DNA from: Clostridiales bacterium
Lineage (GTDB): Bacteria > Bacillota > Clostridia > Lachnospirales > Lachnospiraceae
DNA: 64,000 nucleotides
Reading direction: 5' to 3'
Assembly (NCBI GenBank): GCA_018365455.1
Contig: JAGZJZ010000007.1
Span: 62,001-126,000 of the forward strand
Notes under the pieces: model-generated
The model's input: the letters and a program-made list of their open reading frames with translations, nothing else
The model's database searches: none
What the model was told of the DNA's origin: nothing
Shown: one piece after another, positions 35,154-43,982 of the stretch
How positions within the stretch are numbered: position 1 is the stretch's first letter
Layout: every line of letters starts with the position of its first letter
Position numbers and translations under genes: made by a program

Positions 35154-36533
35154 ATGGCACAGTTATGGGGCGGACGCTTCACCAAAGAAACAGATCAGTT
35201 AGTATATAACTTTAATGCATCAATTTCTTTTGACCGGAAATTTTACAAACAGGATATCGAAGGAAGCAAAGCGCATGTGACAATGCTGGCAAAACAGGGA
35301 ATTCTGACGCAGGATGAAAAGGAAGAAATCATCGAAGGATTAAACGGAATCCTGGCTGATGTGGAAAACGGTACCCTGGAAATTACAGACCAGTATGAAG
35401 ATATTCACAGTTTTGTTGAAGCAAACCTGATTGACCGTATTGGAGCTGCAGGGAAGAAACTTCATACAGGAAGAAGTCGTAATGACCAGGTTGCACTGGA
35501 TATGAAACTCTATACCAGAGATGAGATTTTAGAGTTGGATGTATTGCTCAAGACCCTTTTAACTACACTGCTTACCATCATGGAAGAAAATACCGGAACC
35601 TATATGCCGGGATTTACCCACTTACAAAAAGCACAGCCCATTACTCTGGCGCATCATGTAGGGGCTTATTTTGAAATGTTTAAAAGAGACCGTTTAAGGT
35701 TATTTGACATATATAAGAGGATGAATTACTGCCCATTGGGCTCTGGTGCACTGGCTGGAACCACCTATCCGCTGGATCGTGATTATACGGCAGAGCTGCT
35801 GGAATTTGATGGACCAACTTTAAACAGTATGGATTCTGTGGCTGACAGGGACTATGTAATCGAATTATTATCTGCCATGTCTACCATCATGATGCATCTG
35901 AGCCGTTTTTCAGAGGAAATTATCATCTGGAATTCCAATGAATATCAGTTTGTGGAACTGGATGATGCTTACAGTACCGGAAGCAGTATTATGCCTCAGA
36001 AAAAGAATCCGGATATCGCAGAACTTGTCCGTGGAAAAACCGGACGTGTTTACGGTGCGTTAATGTCCATTCTGACCACAATGAAAGGAATACCTCTTGC
36101 ATATAATAAAGATATGCAGGAAGATAAAGAGCTTACATTTGATGCAATTGATACCGTAAAAGGCTGTATCGCATTATTTACGGGAATGGCTGCGACCATG
36201 CGCTTTAACAAAGAAGTAATGGAAAACAGTGCAAAAAATGGTTTTACCAATGCTACGGATGCGGCGGATTATCTGGTAAATCATGGAGTGCCTTTCCGAG
36301 ATGCCCATGGTATCGTAGGACGTCTGGTGCTCTATTGTATCGAGAAAAATATTGCGCTGGATGATATGAGCCTTTCGGAATATAAAGAGATCAGCCCTGT
36401 TTTTGAAGAGGATATTTATGAAGCAATCAGCATGAAGACCTGCGTGGAAAAGAGAATGACAATTGGAGCGCCATCTGAGGAAGCAATGAAGAAAGTCATT
36501 GCACTGGAAAAAGAATATTTGCTGAAAAATTAA
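35154..36533 (+). CDS. argH: Argininosuccinate lyase
   Basis: A 459-aa enzyme of the fumarase/aspartase superfamily that cleaves argininosuccinate to arginine and fumarate, the last step of arginine synthesis. The superfamily signature is GSSIMPQKKNPD (about 280-291), and HTGRSRNDQ (about 105-113) is the substrate-binding segment. The ATG at 35154 (MAQLWGGRF) matches the family N-terminus and follows GAGGAAAA; the longer in-frame reading starting at 35082 adds no family sequence. argG and the other arg genes are not in the window. Confidence 0.97.
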   Translation: MAQLWGGRFTKETDQLVYNFNASISFDRKFYKQDIEGSKAHVTMLAKQGILTQDEKEEIIEGLNGILADVENGTLEITDQYEDIHSFVEANLIDRIGAAGKKLHTGRSRNDQVALDMKLYTRDEILELDVLLKTLLTTLLTIMEENTGTYMPGFTHLQKAQPITLAHHVGAYFEMFKRDRLRLFDIYKRMNYCPLGSGALAGTTYPLDRDYTAELLEFDGPTLNSMDSVADRDYVIELLSAMSTIMMHLSRFSEEIIIWNSNEYQFVELDDAYSTGSSIMPQKKNPDIAELVRGKTGRVYGALMSILTTMKGIPLAYNKDMQEDKELTFDAIDTVKGCIALFTGMAATMRFNKEVMENSAKNGFTNATDAADYLVNHGVPFRDAHGIVGRLVLYCIEKNIALDDMSLSEYKEISPVFEEDIYEAISMKTCVEKRMTIGAPSEEAMKKVIALEKEYLLKN

Positions 36534-36718
36534 AAAAGTACTTGCATTTTCAGGAAAAATGGTATACTATTGTTCAAAGGAAAGACAAATGTACGCGGTA
36601 GAAAAACACGACCTGCTGCAATGTCCGTTTGCCCCTTGATTTTAAGAAATATATTCTGCCGGGAAAATACCGGAAGCATGTATTTTCGAAGAATAATTTG
36701 TGTGAGGAGAATGTTAAA

Positions 36719-37804
36719 ATGAGTCAGAAATTAAAAGTAGGCGTATTAGGCGCTACCGGTATGGTAGGACAGAGATTTATTTCATTATTGGAAAACCACC
36801 CATGGTTTGAAGTCGTAACCCTTGCTGCAAGCCCAAGAAGTGCTGGGAAAACTTATGAAGAAGCAGTAGGCGGAAGATGGAAAATGACCACACCGATGCC
36901 GGAAGCAGTGAAAAATATTGTTGTAATGAATGTAAATGAAGTAGAAAAAGTGGCATCCGGCGTAGACTTTGTATTTTCTGCCGTAGATATGAGCAAAGAT
37001 GAGATTAAAGCTATCGAAGAAGCTTATGCAAAAACAGAAACTCCGGTTGTATCGAACAACAGTGCACACAGATGGACACCAGATGTACCAATGGTAGTAC
37101 CGGAAATCAATCCGGAGCATTTCGAGGTGATCAAATTCCAGAAGGAACGTCTTGGAACAACGAGAGGATTTGTAGCTGTGAAACCAAATTGTTCAATCCA
37201 GAGTTACGCACCGGTACTTACAGCATGGAAAGAGTTTGAGCCATACGAAGTAGTAGCTACGACTTATCAGGCAATATCAGGTGCAGGAAAAACATTTAAA
37301 GACTGGCCGGAAATGGTAGAAAACATCATCCCGTATATTGGCGGCGAAGAAGAAAAAAGCGAGCAGGAACCATTAAGACTTTGGGGAAATATTGAAGACG
37401 GCGTTATCAAAAAAGCATCTTCACCGGTGATTACCTGCCAGTGTATCCGTGTTCCGGTATTAAACGGACATACAGCGGCTGTATTTGTAAAATTTAAAAA
37501 GCAGCCCACCAAAGAGCAGTTAATTGAAAAATTAGTGAACTTCAAAGGTCTGCCTCAGGAGTTAGAGCTTCCAAGTGCGCCAAAGCAGTTTATTCAGTAT
37601 CTGGAAGAAGATAACCGCCCCCAGGTAACTGTAGATGTAGATTTTGAAAACGGCATGGGTATCTCTGTTGGAAGGCTGAGAGAAGACAACGTATATGATT
37701 ATAAATTTGTAGGATTATCCCACAATACTGTCCGAGGAGCAGCAGGCGGTGCAGTTCTTTGTGCTGAACTATTAAAAGCCCAGGGATATATTACAGCAAA
37801 ATAA
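36719..37804 (+). CDS. asd: Aspartate-semialdehyde dehydrogenase, archaeal/fungal type
   Basis: A 361-aa NADP-dependent enzyme that converts aspartyl phosphate to aspartate semialdehyde, feeding lysine, diaminopimelate, threonine and methionine synthesis. The Rossmann motif is GVLGATGMVGQRF at the N-terminus, the catalytic Cys is in PNCSIQ (about 158), and the length and motif order fit the archaeal-type long form. GAGGAGA supports the ATG at 36719. The 185-nt region before it shows no lysine riboswitch that I can recognise. A strong terminator follows, so the gene is monocistronic. Confidence 0.95.
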   Translation: MSQKLKVGVLGATGMVGQRFISLLENHPWFEVVTLAASPRSAGKTYEEAVGGRWKMTTPMPEAVKNIVVMNVNEVEKVASGVDFVFSAVDMSKDEIKAIEEAYAKTETPVVSNNSAHRWTPDVPMVVPEINPEHFEVIKFQKERLGTTRGFVAVKPNCSIQSYAPVLTAWKEFEPYEVVATTYQAISGAGKTFKDWPEMVENIIPYIGGEEEKSEQEPLRLWGNIEDGVIKKASSPVITCQCIRVPVLNGHTAAVFVKFKKQPTKEQLIEKLVNFKGLPQELELPSAPKQFIQYLEEDNRPQVTVDVDFENGMGISVGRLREDNVYDYKFVGLSHNTVRGAAGGAVLCAELLKAQGYITAK

Positions 37805-37818
37805 GCAGTTAAAATAAT

Positions 37819-37862
37819 AGAAAACAGCATTTAAAGAGTATACTTCTAAATGCTGTTTTTTG
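37819..37862 (+). terminator. Intrinsic terminator after asd
   Basis: AAAACAGCATTTA pairs with TAAATGCTGTTTT around an inner AGTATACT, followed by TTTTTTG. Confidence 0.88.
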
Positions 37863-38067
37863 TTTGTACGTATTTTGCTGTGTAATCCTTATTTTAAAAC
37901 GAATCCTTGTGTTTCGAGAAAATTCACTTGTTTTTTAATGAATTATATCTTACAATTAATAACAGGCTTAACTGCGTGTTTTGTAGTACTAAGCTGTATA
38001 TAGTAATTCACGATCGGTAATTTTCAAATACGTTTTAAAGCGAAAAGGGATAAAGAATGGGATATAA

Positions 38068-38952
38068 ATGATTAGGATAAAGAATGTAACAAAAGAATTC
38101 GGGAAAACAAAAGGAGTATTTGATTTATCACTGGAAGTTGAAGATGAAGAAATTTTTGCCCTGATGGGTCCGGCGGGTGCCGGTAAAACGACAGCTGTCC
38201 GTCTCTTAATGGGATTTATGGCTCCGATGAAGGGGAAATGCGTGATAAATGGGAAGGACACCTGGAAATGGTCTGATAACATTCTGAGTTTTATCGGTTA
38301 TTTGCCAGGCAATGCGGGACTTCCTAAAGAAATGACAGGCAATAAATTTATTCGGCTAATGGGTGCCATGCGGGGAATGAAGAACCTGGAGCGGGCGTTT
38401 GAACTTGTTGACCGGTTTGAGTTGGACATGGATGAGAAGATCAGGTTTATGTCCAAAGAAAACCGGAAAAAAGTACAGATTATCAGTGCGTTTATGCATG
38501 ATCCCAAAATGCTGATACTGGATGAACCTGCGGTGGGACTGGAACCTCTGATGCAGGAACGGTTTATTGAACTAATGCTGGAGGAAAAGGAAAAAGGGAA
38601 GACCATTTTTATGACATCGCAGGTGTTTGATGAGGTGGACAGGGTTTGTGACCGGGTAGGGATGATCAGAGATGGCAACCTGGTAAATATCAGCGATATT
38701 GAAAGCCTCCGTGCAGACCAAAGAAAAAATTATATTATTAAATTTGCCGATCAGCAGGAAGTGTTTCGGTTTATGAAAGAGCCCTATGAGGTGATTCAGA
38801 TTAAAGAAAAACAGATCATTGTCAATGTGAAAGGCGAGATGATGTCTCTGATTCATACACTCAATGACTATAAAGTGACAAATCTGGAAATGACAGTCCA
38901 AAGCCTGGAAGAGATCTTTCCACATTTTTACGGAGGTCAGCTGCATGCTTAG
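38068..38952 (+). CDS. ABC transporter ATP-binding protein (ABC-2 type exporter)
   Basis: A 294-aa ATPase of the ABC-2/NatA-like group. Walker A is GPAGAGKTT (about 33-41), Walker B is MLILDEPAVG, and the D-loop/switch region is TIFMTSQVF, with Gln in place of the usual switch His; the classical LSGGQ signature is degraded to FMSKENRKKVQ. A C-terminal DUF4162-like region follows. It overlaps the permease gene by 8 bp. The two form an exporter of unknown substrate, and the loss of signature and switch residues makes unusual kinetics or regulation possible. Confidence 0.9.
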   Translation: MIRIKNVTKEFGKTKGVFDLSLEVEDEEIFALMGPAGAGKTTAVRLLMGFMAPMKGKCVINGKDTWKWSDNILSFIGYLPGNAGLPKEMTGNKFIRLMGAMRGMKNLERAFELVDRFELDMDEKIRFMSKENRKKVQIISAFMHDPKMLILDEPAVGLEPLMQERFIELMLEEKEKGKTIFMTSQVFDEVDRVCDRVGMIRDGNLVNISDIESLRADQRKNYIIKFADQQEVFRFMKEPYEVIQIKEKQIIVNVKGEMMSLIHTLNDYKVTNLEMTVQSLEEIFPHFYGGQLHA

Positions 38953-39670
38953 TTTTCCATTATTAAAACAGAATATAAAATCAAATTATGTGATTCTTCT
39001 GGCATTTTTAGGCATATTGCTGTCAGGAATGCTGGCTGCCCTGGGACTTCATACCCAGGGACATACTTCAGCAGGATTTTTAGCAACATATTTTAGTGAA
39101 TTTACCTTTTTCATTGTTCCTTCCGTATTCAGTATTATTATGGCAGGACGTTTGGTGGCACGTTTGGTGGACCGGGGAACAATGGCATATTATCTGGCGA
39201 CGCCTAACAGCAGATCGAGGCTTTTGTGTACGCAGGCATTTACATTGCTGACATACCTGATACTGATGTTTATTTTTACTTCACTTCTTGGAGTGGCAGG
39301 CGGTTTGTATCAATTCGTGGAAAATTGTGATATCACATCTTTTCTGTTGTTGAATCTGGGGGCGCTCTGCCTTCATATATTTGTCAGTGGATTTTGTTTT
39401 TTAGCGTCCTGTACCTGCAGAACTGCCGGGAAAGCTTGGCTTTTCTCCGGTGTTATTATTGCGGTTTTTTATATAGTTCATATAGCATCGGATATGGATG
39501 AACGGCTGGAGGTGCTGAAATATGCCACCTTTTTTTCACTGTTCCATACCGAATATATTCTGAGGATCAATGTTAATATCCTGTGGATGCTTCCGGCCCT
39601 GATTGTTGCTGGCTGGGCGATGTATTTTATAGGAATAAAAATATTTGAAAAGAGAGATTTGCCCCTGTAA
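38945..39670 (+). CDS. ABC-2 type transporter permease
   Basis: A 241-aa membrane protein with six hydrophobic helices (about 15-35, 55-77, 97-123, 135-157, 166-180, 211-229), the usual topology of ABC-2 permeases. It overlaps the ATP-binding gene by 8 bp (ATGCTTAG) and lies 21 bp before the topoisomerase gene, so the four genes 38068-42372 look like one operon. Substrate unknown. Confidence 0.87.
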   Translation: MLSFPLLKQNIKSNYVILLAFLGILLSGMLAALGLHTQGHTSAGFLATYFSEFTFFIVPSVFSIIMAGRLVARLVDRGTMAYYLATPNSRSRLLCTQAFTLLTYLILMFIFTSLLGVAGGLYQFVENCDITSFLLLNLGALCLHIFVSGFCFLASCTCRTAGKAWLFSGVIIAVFYIVHIASDMDERLEVLKYATFFSLFHTEYILRINVNILWMLPALIVAGWAMYFIGIKIFEKRDLPL

Positions 39671-39691
39671 GCGGGGAATGAGGATTTATAG

Positions 39692-41707
39692 ATGTCAAAA
39701 GCTTTATATATTGCAGAAAAACCCAGTGTAGCCCAGGAATTTGCCAAAGCACTGAAGTTAAAAACATCCAGGCATGAGGGCTATCTGGAGGGGGATACGG
39801 CGGTGGTAACCTGGTGTGTTGGTCATTTGGTAACCATGAGTTATCCGGAAGTGTATGATGTGAAATTCAAGAGGTGGAGTCTGGATACGCTGCCCTTTCT
39901 TCCGGAGGAATTCCTGTACGAGGTCATTCCGTCCGTAACAAAACAATTTAAAATTGTAAGCGGGCTTTTGAACCGGGAAGATGTTGATACCATTTACGTC
40001 TGCACCGACTCCGGGCGGGAAGGAGAATATATCTATCGTCTGGTGGAGCAGAAGGCAAATGTAAAAGGCAAGGTCAGAAAAAGAGTCTGGATTGATTCCC
40101 AGACAGAAGAAGAAATACTAAGGGGAATTGAGACAGCGAAAGATTTATCTGCTTATGATAATCTGTCAGAGGCAGCCTATTTAAGGGCAAAAGAAGATTA
40201 TTTGATGGGCATTAATTTTTCCAGGCTTCTGTCCCTTAAATACGGGAATGCCATTTCTAATTATTTACATACAAAATATACGGTGGTATCGGTTGGCAGG
40301 GTAATGACCTGTGTATTGGGAATGATCGTAAGGCGGGAGCGGGAAATCAGAGATTTTGTAAAAACCCCGTTCTACCGCGTACTAAACACCATAAATTATA
40401 ATGGTAAAGTATTTGACGGGGAATTCCGTGCCGTAGAAGGCTCAAAATATTACCTGTCTCCAAAACTTTACAAGGAAAATGGGTTTAAAGAGAAAAAAGA
40501 TGCCCAGATATTAATAGATGAACTCAGTGTGGACCGGCCATTAACCGCCGTGGCAGATGCAGTCGAGAAGAAAAAGGAAAATAAAAATCCTCCGCTGTTA
40601 TTTAACCTGGCTGAACTTCAGAATGAATGTTCCAAACTGTTTAAAATAAGCCCGGATGAAACATTGCGTGTCGTTCAGGAATTATACGAAAAGAAGCTGG
40701 TAACCTATCCGAGAACGGACGCTAGAGTATTGTCAACGGCGGTAGCCAAAGAAATACATAAAAATATCGGCGGACTGCGGAACATACCTATGATGAAAGA
40801 GTATGCGGAAGAGATTCTAAGCGGCACCAGCTATAAAAATATAGCAAAGACAAGATATGTAAATGATAAACAGATTACAGACCATTACGCAATCGTTCCA
40901 ACCGGACAGGGAATCAGTGCTCTTCGTTCTCTGAACAGTAATGCGGTAAATGTGTACGAGACCATCGTCAGGAGGTTTTTAAGCATTTTTTATCCCCCGG
41001 CAGTCTATCAGAAAATCAACCTGACTACGAAAATGCATGGAGAAAAGTTTTTTTCCAGTTTTAAAGTGCTTATTTCTGAAGGATATCTGAAAGTAATTGA
41101 AAACTCATTTAGTAAGAAAAAGACCGAGGAACCCACTGGAAACCAGGAGGATGACACAAAATGCGATACTGCCATGCTGGAGGCTTTGAAAGATCTGAAA
41201 AAGGGCGCGGTATTAAATGTAGATAAGCTGCAGATCAAAGAAGGAGAAACCTCACCGCCCAAACGCTATAACTCCGGTTCCATCATTCTGGCAATGGAAA
41301 ATGCGGGGCAGCTGATCGAAGATGAAGAACTCCGTTCCCAGATTAAGGGCAGCGGAATAGGGACCAGTGCCACTCGGGCTGAGATACTGAAAAAACTCAT
41401 CGGGAATAAATATATTGCTTTAAATAAGAAAACACAGATATTGACCCCTTCATTGCTGGGTGAGATGATATTTGATGTGGTAAATGCATCCATTCGTTCC
41501 CTGCTGAATCCGGAACTGACCGCCAGCTGGGAAAAGGGTCTGAATTATGTGGCAGAAGGGGAGATCACACCAGAAGAATATATGACAAAACTGGATCATT
41601 TCATAAGATCCAGAACCGATGGAGTATTAAAAACCAACTATCAATATGCTCTGCGTCAATATTTTGATGCAGCAGCACAATTTTATAAGAAAGGAAGTCA
41701 AAAATAA
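39692..41707 (+). CDS. topB: DNA topoisomerase III (type IA)
   Basis: A 671-aa type IA topoisomerase that relaxes and decatenates DNA by single-strand passage. The TOPRIM domain starts at ALYIAEKPSVAQ and contains the acidic CTDSGREGE motif; the active-site Tyr is in LVTYPRTDARVL (about residue 338), and GSGIGTSATRAEIL is the conserved C-terminal segment. There are no C-terminal zinc-finger cysteines, in line with TopB. Only 21 bp separate it from the ABC permease, and its stop overlaps the next start (TAATG). Confidence 0.95.
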   Translation: MSKALYIAEKPSVAQEFAKALKLKTSRHEGYLEGDTAVVTWCVGHLVTMSYPEVYDVKFKRWSLDTLPFLPEEFLYEVIPSVTKQFKIVSGLLNREDVDTIYVCTDSGREGEYIYRLVEQKANVKGKVRKRVWIDSQTEEEILRGIETAKDLSAYDNLSEAAYLRAKEDYLMGINFSRLLSLKYGNAISNYLHTKYTVVSVGRVMTCVLGMIVRREREIRDFVKTPFYRVLNTINYNGKVFDGEFRAVEGSKYYLSPKLYKENGFKEKKDAQILIDELSVDRPLTAVADAVEKKKENKNPPLLFNLAELQNECSKLFKISPDETLRVVQELYEKKLVTYPRTDARVLSTAVAKEIHKNIGGLRNIPMMKEYAEEILSGTSYKNIAKTRYVNDKQITDHYAIVPTGQGISALRSLNSNAVNVYETIVRRFLSIFYPPAVYQKINLTTKMHGEKFFSSFKVLISEGYLKVIENSFSKKKTEEPTGNQEDDTKCDTAMLEALKDLKKGAVLNVDKLQIKEGETSPPKRYNSGSIILAMENAGQLIEDEELRSQIKGSGIGTSATRAEILKKLIGNKYIALNKKTQILTPSLLGEMIFDVVNASIRSLLNPELTASWEKGLNYVAEGEITPEEYMTKLDHFIRSRTDGVLKTNYQYALRQYFDAAAQFYKKGSQK

Positions 41708-42372
41708 TGGAAACATGTAAGATTAAAAACCTTTATAACCTGGAGGAAACGATTGCAAAAGATCTGTTTTCAGGAGTGGAATACCCATGGGAAGTTCTTC
41801 CGAAAATCAGCAGTTTTATTTTGGAACTTGGTAATTCCCTGAGTGAAGAAGAATATGAAAAACGCGGTGAAAATGTGTGGGTGGCAAAATCAGCTAATGT
41901 AGCTCCTACTGCTTTTATTAACGGACCGGCAATCATCGGCAAAGATGCAGAAGTGCGCCACTGTGCTTTTATCAGAGGCAATGCTATCGTAGGGGAAGGT
42001 GCTGTTGTAGGAAACTCTACGGAACTGAAAAATGTGGTATTGTTCAACAAAGTCCAGGTTCCTCACTACAATTATGTAGGAGATTCTATTCTAGGGTATA
42101 AATCTCATATGGGAGCTGGTTCTATTACATCCAATGTGAAATCAGATAAAACCCTGGTCGTAGTAAAAGACGGGGATCAAAAGATTTCTACCGGACTTAA
42201 AAAATTTGGCGCAATGCTGGGTGACAATGTTGAAGTTGGATGCGGTTCTGTCCTGAATCCGGGGACGGTAGTGGGCAGTAATACCAATATATATCCGCTG
42301 TCTTCTGTGCGTGGAGTTGTGCATGGTGGAAGTATTTATAAGAAGCGTGGGGAAGTTGCGGAGAAGTTTTAA
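41707..42372 (+). CDS. Left-handed beta-helix (hexapeptide repeat) protein
   Basis: A 221-aa protein made mainly of hexapeptide repeats (about 60-205: AFINGPAIIGKDAEVRHCAF and similar turns), the left-handed parallel beta-helix of acyl- and sugar-nucleotide-modifying transferases such as the C-terminal part of GlmU. No pyrophosphorylase domain is present. The start codon overlaps the topB stop. Catalytic function is not proven; related short proteins are often named UDP-N-acetylglucosamine pyrophosphorylase-like. Last gene of the operon before a strong terminator. Confidence 0.83.
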   Translation: METCKIKNLYNLEETIAKDLFSGVEYPWEVLPKISSFILELGNSLSEEEYEKRGENVWVAKSANVAPTAFINGPAIIGKDAEVRHCAFIRGNAIVGEGAVVGNSTELKNVVLFNKVQVPHYNYVGDSILGYKSHMGAGSITSNVKSDKTLVVVKDGDQKISTGLKKFGAMLGDNVEVGCGSVLNPGTVVGSNTNIYPLSSVRGVVHGGSIYKKRGEVAEKF

Positions 42373-42453
42373 GATAACGGTAATCGGAATATTATAAACT
42401 TATGGAGATGCTCATTCAACAGTAAAGTTATTTTTGAAATAGATAATTTTTAA

Positions 42454-42508
42454 GAGAGAAGTGTTATTCGTTCTTTTTGCTTAAGAGCGAATATGCTTCT
42501 CTTTTTTT
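42454..42508 (+). terminator. Intrinsic terminator after the LbH gene
   Basis: AGAGAAG and ATTCG pair with CGAAT and GCTTCTCT in a long hairpin, followed by seven T residues. Confidence 0.87.
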
Positions 42509-42559
42509 GTATCTGTAAAATATGAATAATAAAAAATACGGAATAAAGAATAAAAGTTA

Positions 42560-42588
42560 TTGACAAAATTTGTTTCTAGGAATATAAT
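42560..42588 (+). promoter_or_regulatory. Perfect sigma-A promoter of the SGNH hydrolase gene
   Basis: TTGACA (42560-42565), a 17-bp spacer and TATAAT (42583-42588) match the consensus exactly. The predicted start near 42595 is directly followed by a LexA-like box. Such a strong core promoter usually needs repression. Confidence 0.85.
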
Positions 42589-42604
42589 TGTCATACAACC
42601 AATC

Positions 42605-42618
42605 AGAACACACGTTCT
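42605..42618 (+). promoter_or_regulatory. LexA (SOS) box-like operator
   Basis: AGAACACACGTTCT matches the Gram-positive SOS box GAAC-N4-GTTC, lying about 10-24 bp after the predicted start. It is embedded in an outer inverted repeat AACCAAT/ATTGGTT (42597-42630), so it could also be an RNA hairpin. The recA gene of this window has a comparable box at 48505. Confidence 0.55.
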
Positions 42619-42726
42619 GAATAATTGGTTATTTAGTAATTAAATTCATATAAGGAGGTGAATTGAAAAAAGGTTTAATGATTTAAAGGTAATACGTAAA
42701 ATAGACAATAGAAAGGAATAGCAATT

Positions 42727-43962
42727 ATGAAAAAATTAAAAAAAGCAGTAATATTTTTAATGTCAGTTTGTTTTTGTGCTGTAATGGGATTAGGTATAAA
42801 GGCAGAAGCTGTGGAAAAAGGATATGATGTAATTGGTAATGCAGTTGTGGTTAAAAGTTCTGATGGTGTCTGGAAGGATCTAAAAAAAGGAAGGGCATTT
42901 AAGAAGAATGATGGCAAGTATATCAAAAATGGGTGGTACAAAATTGATAATAAAGTATATAGCTTTGACGCCGGAGGATATATTGAAACTGGCTGGAAAT
43001 CTTATAAGGGATTTAAATATTATCTTGATACAAATGGAAGCAATAAAGGTGTTCTCCTGACAGGATGGACTGATATAAAAGATACGGATGGAAAAACATA
43101 CCGTTATTATTTGAGCAAATCAACAGGTTCTATGCAGGTTGGTTTGCAATTAGTAGCAAAACGTTATTATTATTTTAATGCAAAAGGTCAGAGACAGTAT
43201 GGATGGCAAACCATAGAAGGAAAAAAATATTATTTTGACCAAACAGGAGAATATACCGGGTTTAAAGGCGTTATGGTTGTCAGGGAATGGATAGATGGCA
43301 AATATCTGAATTCCGATGGCATTATGGTAACGAATAAAACAATTGCAGGTATTAAAGTTGGAGCAGATGGTCTGCCGGTAAATAAGCTATCCACCCCGCC
43401 AAAAGTAAAATGTATATTTTTGGGGGATTCAAGAACAGTAGGTATGATGTCCAGTATTGGCGGTCAGGTTTATCATGATTATGGACATGTATATTATTGT
43501 AAAGACAATATGTTTATTGCAAAAGGAAGAGAAAGTTATGCGTGGTTTTCTACAACGGGTGTTAATCAGTTAAGAAAAGAATTGGATAAAAATCCTAATG
43601 TTAATGTTGTATTTAACTGGGGGGTTAATGATTTTAGTGTTTCAGAGGATATTAATAAGATTGCTGATAATTACCTGAGGCTGTATGCTTCATTAATTGG
43701 CACATACAAACCTAAAGGCACCAGATTCTATGTTATGTCCGTTAATCCGGTAGCAAAAGAAGGCCATAACGTCATCACGAATTCAAAGATCCAATCATTA
43801 AATTCTTTGCTGAAGGCAGGCAGTAAGAGTGGAAGCTATCAGTATCTTGATATATACAAAGAACTAATGCAGGATAGCACTTTTACTACATCTGATGGCC
43901 TCCATTATCCGAAGGATGTCTATAATAAAATCTATAATTCAGTGAGAAGCAAATTAAACTAA
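42727..43962 (+). CDS. Secreted cell-wall-binding SGNH/GDSL hydrolase
   Basis: A 411-aa exported protein. A signal peptide (1-28, ending KAEA) is followed by choline-binding-type cell-wall repeats (about 55-190; GWYKID, GYIETGWK, YGWQTIEGKKYYFDQTG) and an SGNH hydrolase domain from about 228: catalytic Ser in FLGDSRTVG (about 234), the Asn block in NWGVND, and Asp/His in DGLHYP (about 392). It probably deacylates a cell-wall or polysaccharide ester outside the cell. GAAAGGAATAG precedes the ATG. A perfect promoter with a LexA-like box lies upstream, and the helveticin-like gene follows 20 bp later. Confidence 0.88.
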   Translation: MKKLKKAVIFLMSVCFCAVMGLGIKAEAVEKGYDVIGNAVVVKSSDGVWKDLKKGRAFKKNDGKYIKNGWYKIDNKVYSFDAGGYIETGWKSYKGFKYYLDTNGSNKGVLLTGWTDIKDTDGKTYRYYLSKSTGSMQVGLQLVAKRYYYFNAKGQRQYGWQTIEGKKYYFDQTGEYTGFKGVMVVREWIDGKYLNSDGIMVTNKTIAGIKVGADGLPVNKLSTPPKVKCIFLGDSRTVGMMSSIGGQVYHDYGHVYYCKDNMFIAKGRESYAWFSTTGVNQLRKELDKNPNVNVVFNWGVNDFSVSEDINKIADNYLRLYASLIGTYKPKGTRFYVMSVNPVAKEGHNVITNSKIQSLNSLLKAGSKSGSYQYLDIYKELMQDSTFTTSDGLHYPKDVYNKIYNSVRSKLN

Positions 43963-43982
43963 CTAAGAGAGGAGTAAATGAT

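Noticed and set aside
36534..36718. Lysine riboswitch or T-box upstream of asd
   Set aside because: The leader is short, lacks the lysine-aptamer core and a T-box GGTGG-type motif; only a weak promoter-like TTGCAT/TATACT is seen.
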